NCBI RefSeq assembly: GCF_019279795.1
Contig: NC_056730.1
Span: 607,620,198-607,684,197 of the forward strand
Origin: Protopterus annectens
Taxonomy: Eukaryota > Chordata > Ceratodontiformes > Protopteridae
Direction: 5' to 3'
DNA: 64,000 nt
Shown piece by piece: positions 43,926 to 55,903 of the stretch. The notes beneath the pieces are model-generated. The model worked only from the letters and a program-made list of their open reading frames with translations, ran no database searches and had not been told where the DNA came from. Each line of letters starts with the position of its first letter. Within the stretch, counting starts at the first letter, position 1. The translations under genes and the position numbers were made by a program.

Positions 43926-46900
43926 GGGATCACACTGCGAGTGTCTAAATTAGTCTGTCTTCACTGTGTGGTATGTGCTCTTGGGTGTTCACAGGCACAG
44001 CGACTGTGTTCATAACCTAAGTTTGTGTTCAGTGCAGGCACTGTACTCCCTAACTGTGCCAGCAGATCACTGCCATTATCATTGGAGTGAGATGATTCTC
44101 TGACATTAGGTTGTAGAAGTTCTATGGTGGTGGTGGTGCTGCACAGAGAATCAATTGTAAACACAACAAAGCACAAAGCCCAGTATAAGAATAACCTATT
44201 ACCGCTACCATAGTTTCCAATCAAAGCTAGCATACAGTCCTTCCTAACAATACTAGATACAATACCAACTTGAGGCATCTCCAATGGATACTCTTGGGGA
44301 CATTACAGCTCTGATCCAAGGTCTACCACAACACCATGAGACTATGAAGAGTCTGCTCCTCATCTAAGAGAGAAGTCTGAAACTCCTCTATGATCATCAA
44401 AGGTGATGACCCCCTCCCCCCGCAATACTCTACCTTTATGTGCAAGGCAGAAAGCCTGTTTTTCAGTGGCAAGGGTAATGTCTCTGGCCCTAAGTCTGCT
44501 CTACCCATAGCTGTGGTCCTAGCCACTGACAACACTGATGTTAACCACAAGATCCTGCTAAGCATGTTTGTGGTAGGGCTTGTGAGCATCAGCCAGGGAG
44601 CTGGAAGACCTACAGAAACACTATATTCTCTGCATCTGAGAACTTGCTCTTTCCTCATGGCACAAACTTTGTTCTTCCCATGCTTCTCTTTGACAGGTAT
44701 ATTACTGTGTGTGTATAAAAATACATTGTGTCACTATGCCAGTGAGAACGGCTCCTATCTACTCAATGCATTACTGTGTACCTCACTTTCTGCATATTCC
44801 ACTGGGAATGTTAGTATTACTCATAAGAGTAGACCCATGACCTTCTAACAGGAGCAGACCGGCAATCACCAGTACAAACACTGGCTTCCCCCAAGTTGCA
44901 GCAGATGCAGGCATATGACTCCCAGGTAACCTGAATGCCAGTGATCACATCTTCACATCACACACTGTCTTGTGTACACTGTGGCACATATCATTCTATA
45001 GAGACATAACAGGTTACTTCCTGCTGTGCTCACCCACTCCCCCACACAAATGCACATTACCAATTTTATTGCCACTGTACTAGTGTGCTGTGAGTGTGGC
45101 AGCCCTATGTTACTGTCATTTCATGCAATATGTCCCCTACACATATGCTAGACACATATAAAGCTATATCCCATCACATCACAAGGCTGGCCTGCCTCCT
45201 TTGTGAGCTACACTTTACAATTGATTTTGCGTATCCATCCCCTTTACCCTGATATCCCTTGTGAACACTACTTTCTGCCTAGTCTTTTCCATAGTTCAAA
45301 CACCTATCAGCCACTGCGTATTTCCCCAAAGCATGTATTTCCCCTGAGAAACAATAATATACGTGCATTTGCAAGTACCAGTTAAGAAAAAGCTACATAT
45401 ACAATAAACAAATTAAAATTCAGCTTTCCACAGTATTGTTTGTTCAAAACAGGTGAAGCTTTTTCTGCTACTGGGGTTCAATGGCTTCTTCCATAGTGTA
45501 AGGAGACTCTCTGTGGCTGCTTGATTTTATGTTATGGCAGATTCAGGCCTTAGTATAACTTTTATGCAAATGAAGGGTCAGGTCATAAATATCCCTGAAT
45601 CAGTCAATCTACATGTCGTGCCTAGGAGCAGAACCTTTCATAAAGTTCTACAGAGTGCTGTGCATACACCTGAATGGTGCATTGCACATTCTCAGGCATG
45701 GGAATAGGTTCATATGTGGTTGCAAAGCTTGCAGACCAGGAGACCATTAAGGACCCTAGCTCAAATTCCCAGTCACTCCCAAGCACTGCATGGTTCAGTG
45801 ACTTGTTCAAGATCACACAGTAGGCAAATGAGGGCTGAGAAAATCAAACCCTGTACTATAGGAACCACAGGTGGCTGCAATTGCCAGCTTTATCCTCTGA
45901 AGTGTGGGCTCGACCAAGAGCAGAACCAGTATCAGAGACACACTATATGCTATACATCTAAACTTTGTCATATTTCATGCCTCTAGTCCTGTATTGTGTG
46001 GATTCAAAAATTGCATGGTCCATTTTTCTAACCCTTCACTAACTACACTACTACATTGCTCACTGTTGTAAGACAATTATTTGCAAAAGGAAATGATCAT
46101 GCCCATGAGGCGATAACCATGGTTCTCTGTATGGGACCTGATGCATGGCTATTGTTTTCCAGTGGTGCTCCAAAGAGAATAAAATCTTTCTCTATTTCAT
46201 CCATAGAGATAACCAAGATAATTTACTGGGGGTACTGAAATCAGCCTCCCCCCATGTACAGAGTGGATGCATAGCACTTTCTTGCCAGGGTAGTGACTGA
46301 GGCCATTGATATCCCATGAATTGGTGGGCAGTGCAAGCACCACTGCAGTGACCTCAACAGGTACCATCCAGGTCTTCTTTACTGATGGGATAAAGAGGTA
46401 AGTGTGAGAGCTCCTGAGATGCATTGTATGAATCTTTTTAATTCTTTTTCTTTTTTTTAAATAGTAACTTTGACAGTTTGGACTGTAGTATACTAACACT
46501 TGTCTCCCGTAGCACCAGATGATATCATACAAAATTACCAGCAATATCAATGGAGGTTACAATTCTTTTTCAGGTGCCGGGGTGAGTACACCTGTTTTAT
46601 ACTCAACCATATGTGGTTGAATATTTGTCACATTCACAGCCTAATTAACTGACACACAGCTGTGTATTCAAGCATCTTATGCAGCTTCATTGTGGAGACT
46701 GTGATCACTCCTGTTACAAATTAGGTAGTACATGTCTACTACTTTTGGAAGTTAGCCATTGTAAGATATTGTTTATATATTTGTTTCTTAGTTGCTTGAT
46801 GTTTGTTGGTAGTAGTGATGCCAGAATGGCTTAACAGGTAATATTTATGCATTTCATGGTTGGCATCATAAATGTTCCATGTTTTATTTTTACAGCAGGT

Positions 46901-47435
46901 GCTCTCCTTCCATCTGTGTTACCCACAGATTGTTATACCATTCGGCTTGGGGGTGGGGGACACAAGATCTACTGTCCTGTGAATGAGACCTCTGTGGAAC
47001 CCAATTTGAGTGATTTTGTGGCAGTTGCATACTGCAGACAGGGTAACTTTTATTGTGGATATGGAAGCACTTGTGCATAACTATGCTTCCATGTACACAC
47101 ATGACTGTGTGAAAATTACCTTTCAACACACATATTCACTTTGTATTAACAAGGGTCTGTATACATTTGGCAAAACTACTGCTGCCATAGTTGCACAGTT
47201 GCCTTTTTGTGGCTCACAGTTTGTAGGTTTTGGATCTTTTTACGCAGCAGGTGCTTTCTTCCCGCTTTCATGCAGCACATATGTTACACCATGGAGAGGC
47301 AAAGAAGTTGCTAATGTCAAGCTACATGTACTTCCATTTGTAGTATGCACTTGTTATAGTCAATAATGTATTTTGCTGACATTGTGTAGTTACATTTGAT
47401 GTAATATAATGGTATGGTTATGCAATGCTATATAA
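43926..47435. other. Anonymous sequence with unassigned short frames
   Basis: Frames at 44390-44848 (+), 44323-44658 (-), 46197-46550 (-) and 46847-47366 (+) show no domain I can name, and they overlap one another. I see no splice-consistent gene. The first few hundred bases may belong to the Harbinger remnant. Confidence 0.45.
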
Positions 47436-47766
47436 CAGTGGTTTTCAACATTTTTATACTTGGGATTGGTGAAAATAGGAAAATTATTTCAGAGACCACT
47501 AAGGCAGAAATAAGAACCATTATTTATAAGGAACCAATTAAAACGATTGCTGTTTGAACGTTGTATGCCAACATAGTAATCTCAACAACTGAGAAAGAAA
47601 TAGATACATAGTGTGACCACAGAAATCGAGTATGCTAAATGAGAAATGCTGATAAATCATTGCCAGGATATGAAGTGTGACACTTCAGTCCTTTTTATTA
47701 GGAAAATACCAAAAATATGGAGAAAAAATCTGAACAGTTGAGAGGCATGCTACCTACCTACCTCTT

Positions 47767-47840
<74 letters not shown>

Positions 47841-48142
47841 TACCTCTCAGCCTCTTAGCACAGTCTGGGCAAAGCCAAAAATAATGGTGGGACAAACTTT
47901 AAATATTGCTGTCACAAACTTATAAAGCTGCTGGAATAAAAAGTTATCGTGTTATCATGAATTTTCTGAAGGATATGAAGTCCGAAACTCAAATGCCTGT
48001 CATTATTTAGTGAATTCTGTTCTCACGGATTTGCCACAATAAACCCAAAAAATAAATTTTATGAGGAACAGACTAAAAATATGAGGCAAAAATCTGGACA
48101 TTCTGTGAAAATCTGGATAGTTGAGCGACACCTCCCTCCCTC

Positions 48143-48218
<76 letters not shown>

Positions 48219-48496
48219 ATACCTCTTAGCTCAAGAAATCTGGACAAAGCATAAAATAATGGGGGTACAAATGCCCAAAAATAGGGACTGATTTTAAATA
48301 ATGCTCTTATAAACTTAGAAAGTTGCTAGAATAACAGGATTTGTGTTAGCATGCATTTTTGAAGGATATTAAGTCTGAAACTCAAATGTATGTCATTATT
48401 TAATGAATTCAGTCCTTAGTGATTTGCTAGAAAACCACAAATTTTATGAGGAATAGACCAAAAATATGAGGCAAAAATCTGGACAATTTAAAGCTA

Positions 48497-48560
<64 letters not shown>

Positions 48561-48564
48561 ACAC

Positions 48565-48640
<76 letters not shown>

Positions 48641-48917
48641 CTACCTCTCACTTGTCCATTCATGGTCTGCATTTCAAACATCTTCTGGCATTCAAATTCT
48701 GCATGCGGAAGATGAAGATGTAAACACCAGGTCACACAGGTGTTGTGCAACCGGACGCAAAGCATTCTTCTTAAGGAAGAATGCCCTTAAAAAAACAAAA
48801 AACAAAAAAAAACTTTTTTGTTAATTAAACAATAAGTCTCTCATTTCATGGACTGGCAGGAAATTTTTGCTGGATTGGTGCAATCCAAGGATTGGCAGTT
48901 GAAAAACAGCGCTACTG
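47436..48917. mobile_element. Non-autonomous hAT-like element with (CA)n tracts
   Basis: The left end is CAGTGGTTTTCAACATTTTT and the right end, inverted, is CAGTAGCGCTGTTTTTCAAC. Both fit hAT-type termini. TATATAA flanks both ends (47429-47435 and 48918-48924), close to an 8-bp duplication. The inside is a ~390-bp module present three times, each with AAATATGAGGCAAAAATCTG followed by a CA tract. No transposase is present. Confidence 0.6.
47769..48638. repeat. Three long (CA)n microsatellites in tandem modules
   Basis: CA tracts lie at 47769-47838, 48148-48217 and 48498-48638. All sit at the same point of a ~390-bp repeated module, so the module was duplicated with its CA seed. Cys/Val frames across these are artefacts. 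Confidence 0.93.
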
Positions 48918-48924
48918 TATATAA

Positions 48925-50486
48925 ATTGTATGTTTGCATTTCTCATTCCTACTCTCCTTGTTTCTATCCTTTCTGTTTATTACATTTTTATTGGTTGTCT
49001 TATTGTTTCTCTCCATTTATTTTCCTTTTTTTTATACAGCAATATTCACAGCATCTCTTGTGGACTCGCTGTGGATCACAAGCCTCCAGCAACTGGCACC
49101 ACCACTTGCATCCCAGTACCAGGCTACCTCACAAGAAATATCTTGTGTGGCTTCATCAGAGTGGTCCACTGTGGTTCATGCTGATATCTCTGCCAGGGAT
49201 GCAGACCCATATGTCTGACAAAACCAGCTAACCAAAGTGGTCATGGAACTGGCGGACCAGTGCTCAGATACTCCTATCAGCCACCTGGAAAAACTCCTTT
49301 CACAGCTTGCAGTCACATCCCTGCCATCCACTGGCATCACCATAAAAACCAGGGCTCAGTATTGAGGGTGCCCAAGGTGGTGTGTGATCTCTCACTGGGT
49401 CTCACAAAGGCAGAGTGTCAGTGCTGGATATACCCACTCTATTCTCCCATCCCAATATTCCCCTTCCTTTTGGCTCTCTGTCCACCATTATTTATTGTAT
49501 AATCCTCTCAGTCACCACTGTTTCCCTCTGTCTGTTGTCCTTTACTCTATTGTGCTCCCCTTCCTCAGTGTATAAGTACTTCCCCTATCTGACTTGCCAG
49601 TTATCTATTTTTATTTGTGCCCCCTGATATCTACCCTAACCCACTTGCCTTATTGCAACTTTCCTTACTTATTTCCTTCCTATACTTACATTTTTATCTT
49701 TATGAAATGGGCATCTATCCCAAAAAATATTAACCTACCTTACTCACCACTATCCTATTCATTCCTTGACATGTCCCCTTATGTGCTGCCCTCTGCATGC
49801 TTCCCCCTTTTTCATCACTTCCCTGTAATCCCATTTTCCTTTTAATTTTGTCAAAATAGGTGAAATCACCCTGTGTTGGCATTTTAAAGCTGCTAACTAC
49901 CTTTTTTATCTTGCCACTTCTGCGCACATATGAATGCACTGAGCCTTGTTAAGGTGCATACAGGAGCCAGATTCATGAACCTTTCTCACTGAATACTTTG
50001 ACCACTGTTCTGAGTTATATGCTGTCACCATAGGGCCTGCTCTGGCCATGCACTGGATATTTAATGAGTTGCTGGGTTAACAGTGGTATTTAATAATGTG
50101 AATCCTTAATTATCTTTGGGCCTCCTTGCACCCAATAGGTGAACAGTGTCTGGACTTGTGACCCCAACCACCATGTTACTGAATCACAGGGACTGTGTGT
50201 TTCACAGCTAGCATGAATTAATTTCTGCTAGAGGACTCCACACTCCCACTTGTGACTCAGTATCATAAAATATTTACATGATTCCTTTTTGTAACTCCTC
50301 TTCAAGGTTCTAATTTCATGCTCAAGCTTAGAAAGCATGACTTATTTTCAATTAACTTTGTTTTCCACACATGAATCACAACACATTTAAATAAGAACTT
50401 TCCAAATGTTGTCATACATATATCTATAAATAGAGAAAAGCCGTGCAAGTAGGATCCAAGTGCAAGGCAAAACAAACTATCAGTAA
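48925..50486. other. Anonymous pyrimidine-rich sequence
   Basis: Overlapping frames at 48848-49627 are rich in Leu, Phe and Ser because of C/T-rich sequence. No domain or repeat family was recognised. Confidence 0.5.
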
Positions 50487-51387
50487 CTGAAAAAATGCTA
50501 GCACAAAACTCAGTATATATCAGCAACAAAACTACAGCAATACTAAGGTAAAACTTAAGTGTTTTAATACATATCGAACAATTCAATAATCCAGACTGGT
50601 TTCAGCCTAACATGGCTTTCCTCAGTGGAACAAGAAAAGAACAAACAGGAAATGATGCACAAATGCAGGTTTAAATAATGCCATCCTTGTTTGTTGGATC
50701 TGTCACCCAAAATTCTATCTACAATACAAAATTGAAATCTAGCAGTATGATGTTGTGTGTAGTGTCTGAACAGAGCGTTGGTTTCTCTTTTGGTTCGAAT
50801 GTCGCTACGATGTCCTGACATGCATAATCTCAACGCCCGTGATGTCTGACCCGCATAAAATGAACCACATGTGCAAGTCACAAGATATACCACCCAATCA
50901 CTATTACAGTTGCCAAAAAATTTCATGTTAAAAATCCTGTCAGTGTTTTTACTGGAAAATTGTTTAGATGTGAATATAAATGGACATGATGAACAATGGA
51001 CGCATTGATAAGTGCCCCAAAGTTTGTCACCAGTCATCGTAAGTTGTTGATGTATAATGCCACCTGAACCCATCCTCTTATAATGTGAAAAAAATGAACT
51101 TAGTGTTCTCCCTCTACGGTAACCATATTGACAAGTGTTACCGACTAAGGGGGCAATATCCTCATTGGCAGTGAGGATGTTCCAATGTTTCATCATGGTG
51201 CTTCTAATCAAATTGATATTATGCCCATAGGTAGTAATAAACCGTAATCCTCCATCCTGTGCATCCCTATTTCTGTCACAATATTTGAGAAGGGAGGTTC
51301 TGGTGGAATTAGTTGCAAAGTGACGTGCCAACTGAATGTCAGGCTCCTTGTATCCCCTGGTTCTAAATCTGTTGGTTAGATCTTGTT
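50487..51387 (-). mobile_element. Penelope-like element, family 1, inverted copy
   Basis: 3' end of a PLE on the minus strand, starting at CTGAAAAAATG (50488). It is the mirror of the plus copy 51388-52061 with which it shares its 3' end. It retains the GIY-YIG endonuclease but has lost about 230 bp encoding the last part of the protein. Confidence 0.82.
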
Positions 51388-51390
51388 GTG
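50564..51390 (-). pseudogene. PLE C-terminal region with GIY-YIG endonuclease
   Basis: The frame covers the thumb-to-endonuclease region of a PLE polyprotein: DLTNRFRTRGYKEPD, a zinc-finger-like CVHCSSC (C-x2-C-x2-C), then the GIY-YIG core VVYLVTCTCGSFYAGQTSR and ALFRHYTQHH. The open frame actually begins at 51445. Its first ~18 codons are antisense sequence of the neighbouring inverted copy, so they are not real PLE protein. A ~230-bp deletion joins GWHYLNLH to sequence that should be 3' UTR. Confidence 0.8.
50600..50625 (-). ncRNA. Hammerhead-like core motif
   Basis: On the minus strand CTGAGGA, an extra A, a 4-bp stem AGCC/GGCT, then GAAA. It is identical in layout to 51922-51947. Confidence 0.35.
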
Positions 51391-52061
51391 ACTGGTGACA
51401 AACTTTGGGGCACTTATCAATGCAGCCATTGTTCATTATGTCCATTTATATTCACATCTAAACAATTTTCCAGTAAAAACACTGAAGATAAACCAACGCT
51501 CTGTTCAGGCACTACACACAACATCATACTACTAGATTTCAATTTTGTATTGTAGATAGACTTTTGGGTGACAGATCCAACAAACAGGGATGGCATTCCA
51601 TTCTCAACCAAAAAGAGAAATACTGGATTATCAAGCTAGGGGCACTATTTTCTCCTGGTTTAAATGATCATTTATAACCAATTAATATATCCAATATTGA
51701 ATGTATTATCATACTTATGTTTTATTACCATATTTGCTATTTGGATCATCTATTTTTTACTTGTTATTTTTTATTTTCTAGTTTGTATTTTTCCTTCCAG
51801 TTTTTCTTTCAGGCAGTATTATGGGCATGCCTAAAATCCTTTGGAAGCACCTCATTGGTCTATGGACCTTATTTAAACCTGCATTTGTACATCATTTCCT
51901 GTTTGTTCTTTTCTTGTTCCACTGAGGAAAGCCATGTTAGGCTGAAACTGGTCTGGATTGTTGAATTGTTCAATATGTATTAAAACACTTAAGTTTTACC
52001 TTAGTGTTGCTGTAGTTTTGTTGCTGATATATACTGGGCTTTGTGCTGGCATTTTTTCAGA
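51388..52061 (+). mobile_element. Penelope-like element, family 1, direct copy
   Basis: It starts head-to-head with the inverted copy and ends at the same ATTTTTTCAG. It has lost the GIY-YIG core (~150 bp, after AAAAACACTGA) but keeps the C-terminal REKYWIIKLGALFSPGLNDH motif that its partner lacks. Only together do the two copies show the full 3' region. Confidence 0.8.
51922..51947 (+). ncRNA. Hammerhead-like core motif
   Basis: CTGAGGA, extra A, AGCC, loop ATGTTA, GGCT, then GAAA. It is located about 110 bp before the PLE 3' end. Confidence 0.35.
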
Positions 52062-52271
52062 TACATATGTCTATATCCAAGTTCTTTGACAAAAACTGTG
52101 CCACCAGTCATCTCAGACATCCCCTGTTTTCCACACATGTTACTATAAGAGAGAAAATATCCTGCCTGCAATTTCTTTTCTTTTCTCCCTCTACACCACA
52201 TATTCTAATATGGTTTGATTGCTTGAACCATGTTTCTTATCCCCCATTTTTTGTTGAGATTAGCCATCTTC

Positions 52272-53140
52272 TCATTTCATGAGAGCTTCTAAACATTTGG
52301 CATCCACTCCTGATATTTCTATGAGTTTTGCTGCAATCCTGTGTCATCCTTGCAAGGTAAGTACATTTACCTACTTAAATTACACTTTTTGACAATTTTA
52401 AACTGTGCTAGTATTATATTTTGCATTATTTACTGTGTCTTTGTACTTTGTCATTTTAATTGCCTTTGTACTTGGCCGTGTCTGCTTACTATATGTTTAT
52501 AATATTTACTGTGTCCTTGCATTCCCTACACATAGTTTAGTTGGCTAATGCGTTTTCTTTTTGCACTTTCGGCTTCTTCTGGTGATTTTACTTCATGAGG
52601 GATCTGGACTGCTCCCTGGTGGCAATATAGAGAATCCTAATCTCATTTTTAGCATGGGAATCACTTTAGAGGGCCCCATGTTTAATTTCCTGATTGCCCA
52701 GTGATCTATTTTGTTTGTTTATTCAGTTTTTGTATCTAGTTTATTTCCTGAGAGCTTCCAAAGACTTGACTCCCACATCTGGGATTTCTGAGACTTTTTC
52801 TGCAATCCCATGTTACTCTTGGAATATATGTACATGTACATGCCTAAATTATACTTTTGATGATTTCTGACCATGCTAGTGTTATGTACTTGCATTATTG
52901 TGTCTTGCATGTTAAATCATTTGAAAGTGCCTTTGTACTTAGCAATCTCTGTTTGCTGTATGTTTGCATTATTTATTGTGTTCTTGTACTTTGAATCAAC
53001 AAAGTGTCTTTGTAGATAGCAGTAACTCTTTACTGGTATTTATACTTTGTGGGCACTCCCTGTACATAGTTTAGCTGGCTATTACTGTTTCTTTTTGCAC
53101 TTACTTGGGAATAACTTCAGAAGGCCCTAAATGTAAGTTC
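52272..53140 (+). repeat. ~465-bp direct tandem duplication
   Basis: 52272-52738 and 52739-53140 share an ordered series of words: GAGAGCTTC, TGCAATCC, GTGCCTTTGTACTT-like, CCCTACACATAGTTTAG or CCTGTACATAGTTTAG, CTTTTTGCACTT. They are diverged with small indels. Function unknown. Confidence 0.7.
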
Positions 53141-53286
53141 CTAATTTAAACAAAACAAACAAACAAACAAACAGAAAAAAAGATCTTCAGAGGACTCCCA
53201 CTCACTGTATCAAAAACGGCAACAATAATTTAATTAAAATACTCTACTTAATGTAATTTTACATAATAATACAAATTGTTAGGCAC

Positions 53287-53318
53287 TTTTGTCCCTTCTG
53301 CTATAGGGACTTCATTAG
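53287..53318 (-). ncRNA. Hammerhead-like core motif
   Basis: On the minus strand CTAATGA, an extra A, then a perfect 6-bp stem GTCCCT/AGGGAC, then AAAA in place of GAAA. The sister copy at 63097 has CTGAGGA and GAAA, so each copy carries different substitutions. Confidence 0.35.
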
Positions 53319-53731
53319 AACTGAACAGAGACAACTAAAACTTCAATATATACCATTCATTCAGGCATACTAAGCTCTGTAATAGGCCAAATGAGTTAAT
53401 TAGTTAATTGATTAACCTATAAAATGAAACAACTCACCACAAATCATTAAATGGTGTGGATGTTAAACAGACACAAACCAGGGCAAAAATAAACCCAAAC
53501 TATGCGTGTAAAAATAAATAATCACTTAAATATTAAATATACATAAAAATGTACAGTGGATATAAAAAGTGTACATACCCCTGTTAAAATGTCACATTTT
53601 TTGTGATATAAAAAAATGAGACCACAATAAATCACTTCAAAATCATTTCAAAATGTTTTCCCACTTTTAATGTGACCTATAACCTGTACAATTTAACTGA
53701 AAAACAATCAAATCTGTTAGGGGAAAAATAT

Positions 53732-53944
53732 GTTGTGTCTTTCGGCTTTTCCCAGTTAGGGGTCCGCTAATAATTGGCAGTTGATTTTTACGTGCTGAGT
53801 TGCCGGCCCTAACGCACAACCTTCAATGAAGGTACACCCATTCATGCATGTCTCCACAGAAGATGCTCTAGCTGAGAATCAAACGGGACAACGTCTTACT
53901 GTGAGGCGACAACGCTACCGCAGCACCACCACTGCAGATCCGTA
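53732..53944 (-). mobile_element. tRNA-derived SINE with 17-bp target duplication
   Basis: Flanked by TGTTAGGGGAAAAATAT at 53715-53731 and 53945-53961. On the minus strand the head reads GTGGTGCTGCGGTAGCGTTG, with CCCGTTTGATTCTC as the B-box region, and the tail ends ACCCCTAACTGGGAAAAGCC then GAAAGA. The tail resembles fish V-SINE-type families. It sits in the left terminal repeat of Tc1. Confidence 0.82.
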
Positions 53945-54735
53945 TGTTAGGGGAAAAATATAAAAAATGTACAATAAGCTGGTTGCATAAGTGTGCACAC
54001 CCTTAAACTAATACTTTGTTGAAGCACCTTTTGCTTTAATTACAGCATTCAGTCTTCTTGGGTATACACCTGCCATCAATTAAAGAGGCTCTGTTTAACC
54101 CCAAATAAAGTTCAGCTGTCCTAGTAGGATTTTCCTGACATTTACTCAGTTGCCTGCTACAGCAAAAGCCATGGTTTGCAGAGAGCTTACAAAGCATCAA
54201 AGGGATCTCATTGTTGGAAGGTATCAGTCAGGAAAGGACTCTAAAAAATGTCCACAGCATTGGATATACCATGGAACGCAGTGAAGACAGTCATCAAAAA
54301 GTGGAGAAAATATGGGACAAAAGTGATGTTGCAAAGAACTGGATGTCCCTCCAAAATTGATGAAAAGACAAGATGAAAGCTGATCAGGGAGGCTGCCAAG
54401 AGACTTACAGCAACTCTGAAGGAGCTGCAGGAATTTCTGGCAAGTACTGGTTGTGTACTACATGTGACAACAATCTCCCATATTCTCCATATGTCTGGCC
54501 TATGGGGTGTGAGTTGCAAGACGGAAGCCTTTTCTTGCACAGAAAAACATCCAGGCCTGGCTAAAATTTTCAGAACAATACATCAAGTCTCCCAAAAGCA
54601 TGTGGGAAAATGTGTTATGGTCTGATGAGACCAAGGTTGAACTCTTTGTCCACATTTCCAAAAGGTACGTTTGACACAAAAACAACACAACAAAATGAAC
54701 ACCATCCACTTGGTGAAGCATATTGGTGGTAGTAT

Positions 54736-55903
54736 TTATTTTTATTTTATTTTATTTTACATTTGTTAACCGGGGGTTTCTGATTGAGCTGGAAAGGCCC
54801 TTTTTCAGCAGAGGCCCGGGGAGAAAAGCTCCACATAGAAAAATTACAGATACATTTAGATATTTAGACATGATCACTATACACACAAATTACAATAGAC
54901 ATGTTTTTACAGTGGTATGCAGCACATCAACAGTTGCAGTGGAGAGAACAAACAAGAAAATCTTAATTTAAAAATAAAGGTAATTAATAGATTTGTGGTG
55001 TACAGCTGAAATTTGGAACATAGGTAGAATACATACATAGTACACAGGTACAGTACATACATTGTAGATTAGCCAGTGTTTGTGAGTAAGAGTGAAAACT
55101 ATTTTCAAGTACTCTACGTTTAATATGTACACCTTATCTGCTTTCACTAGCCTGGGGAGCAACCATGTCACTGCCAACTCTGCTTGAGATGTTGCCTAAT
55201 GAGATTTTTAAAGGAGGCTTTGGACGATGTGTTTTGTATGCTAGTGGGGAGAGAGTTCCATTTTTTAGCCACTGAACTACTATATAGTGCATTTCCAAAG
55301 CTATTGTAGCTGTTGGTGACTTCTAGTAGTGGTTTGCTTGATGATCTAAGAGGCCTTTTGGCTGAGTGATGTTGTACTAGGTTTTTGAGGAGAGGACACT
55401 TATTGGGGAGGTAATAGCTAGAATGACAGAGGTAGAGCTGATTGTAGGTTAGGAGGTTGGGCAGTTCAAGCCAGTGGAGCTGTCTCAAAGCAGTACAGTG
55501 ATGAGTTCTATATGAGCAATTTGCGGCAAAGTGGGCAATTCTGTTATAACAGGCTTCCATTTTGCTTAGTTCAGTTTTGTTGAGATTAGTCAGAATGGGA
55601 GATGCATAGAGTAGGGTGGATAGAAGTTGGGAGTGAGCAGTGGCTGATCTTGTGTTGTTGGTACAAAATGATTTGATATGGTAGAGTGATCCCAGTTTAG
55701 CATGTACGTTTTTAATAGTTAAATTGAGATGACTATCACATTTTAGGTGGGAGTCTATGGTTATTCCCAATAGTTTAGCCTGTGCCACTGGAGCGATTGG
55801 AGTAGATAGTGAATTGACTATTATCAGTGTTTTTGTTAGAACTGGTTATAATCATAAGCTGAATTTTCTTTGGATTGAGGATAAGTTGGGCTTTGTTCAT
55901 CAA
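54736..55903 (-). mobile_element. L2/Rex1-like LINE 3' fragment inserted in Tc1
   Basis: A minus-strand insertion with an A-rich (TAAAA)n tail at its 3' end (54736-54760). It is flanked by AGTAT at 54731-54735 and 55904-55908, a short target duplication. Removing it rejoins the Tc1 frame (IGGS to IMLWG). Confidence 0.82.
55168..55788 (-). pseudogene. LINE reverse transcriptase C-terminal domain (L2/Rex1-like)
   Basis: A 206-codon open frame with AKLLGITIDSHLKCDSHLN, LLSTLLYASPILTNLNKTEL, LRQLHWLELPNLLTYNQLYL and SSVAKKWNSLPTSIQ. This is the region after the catalytic domain in Jockey-superfamily LINEs. It is unlike the CR1 copies here, so it is a different family. The catalytic part was lost by 5' truncation. 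The exact clade is uncertain. Confidence 0.72.

Noticed and set aside
44323-44848. Opposed frames of 111 and 152 codons
   Set aside because: They overlap on opposite strands, have no recognised domain or nearby exon structure, and could be chance.
47761-48640. CRISPR-like regularly spaced repeats
   Set aside because: The repeats are CA microsatellites within 390-bp tandem modules in a eukaryotic sequence; there are no short unique spacers.
48427-48765. Cys/Val and Thr/His frames across 47.8-48.7 kb
   Set aside because: They are translations of (CA)n/(GT)n tracts.
51417-51611. 64-codon minus-strand frame with an MVENGMPSLFVG start
   Set aside because: It is antisense to the direct PLE copy.
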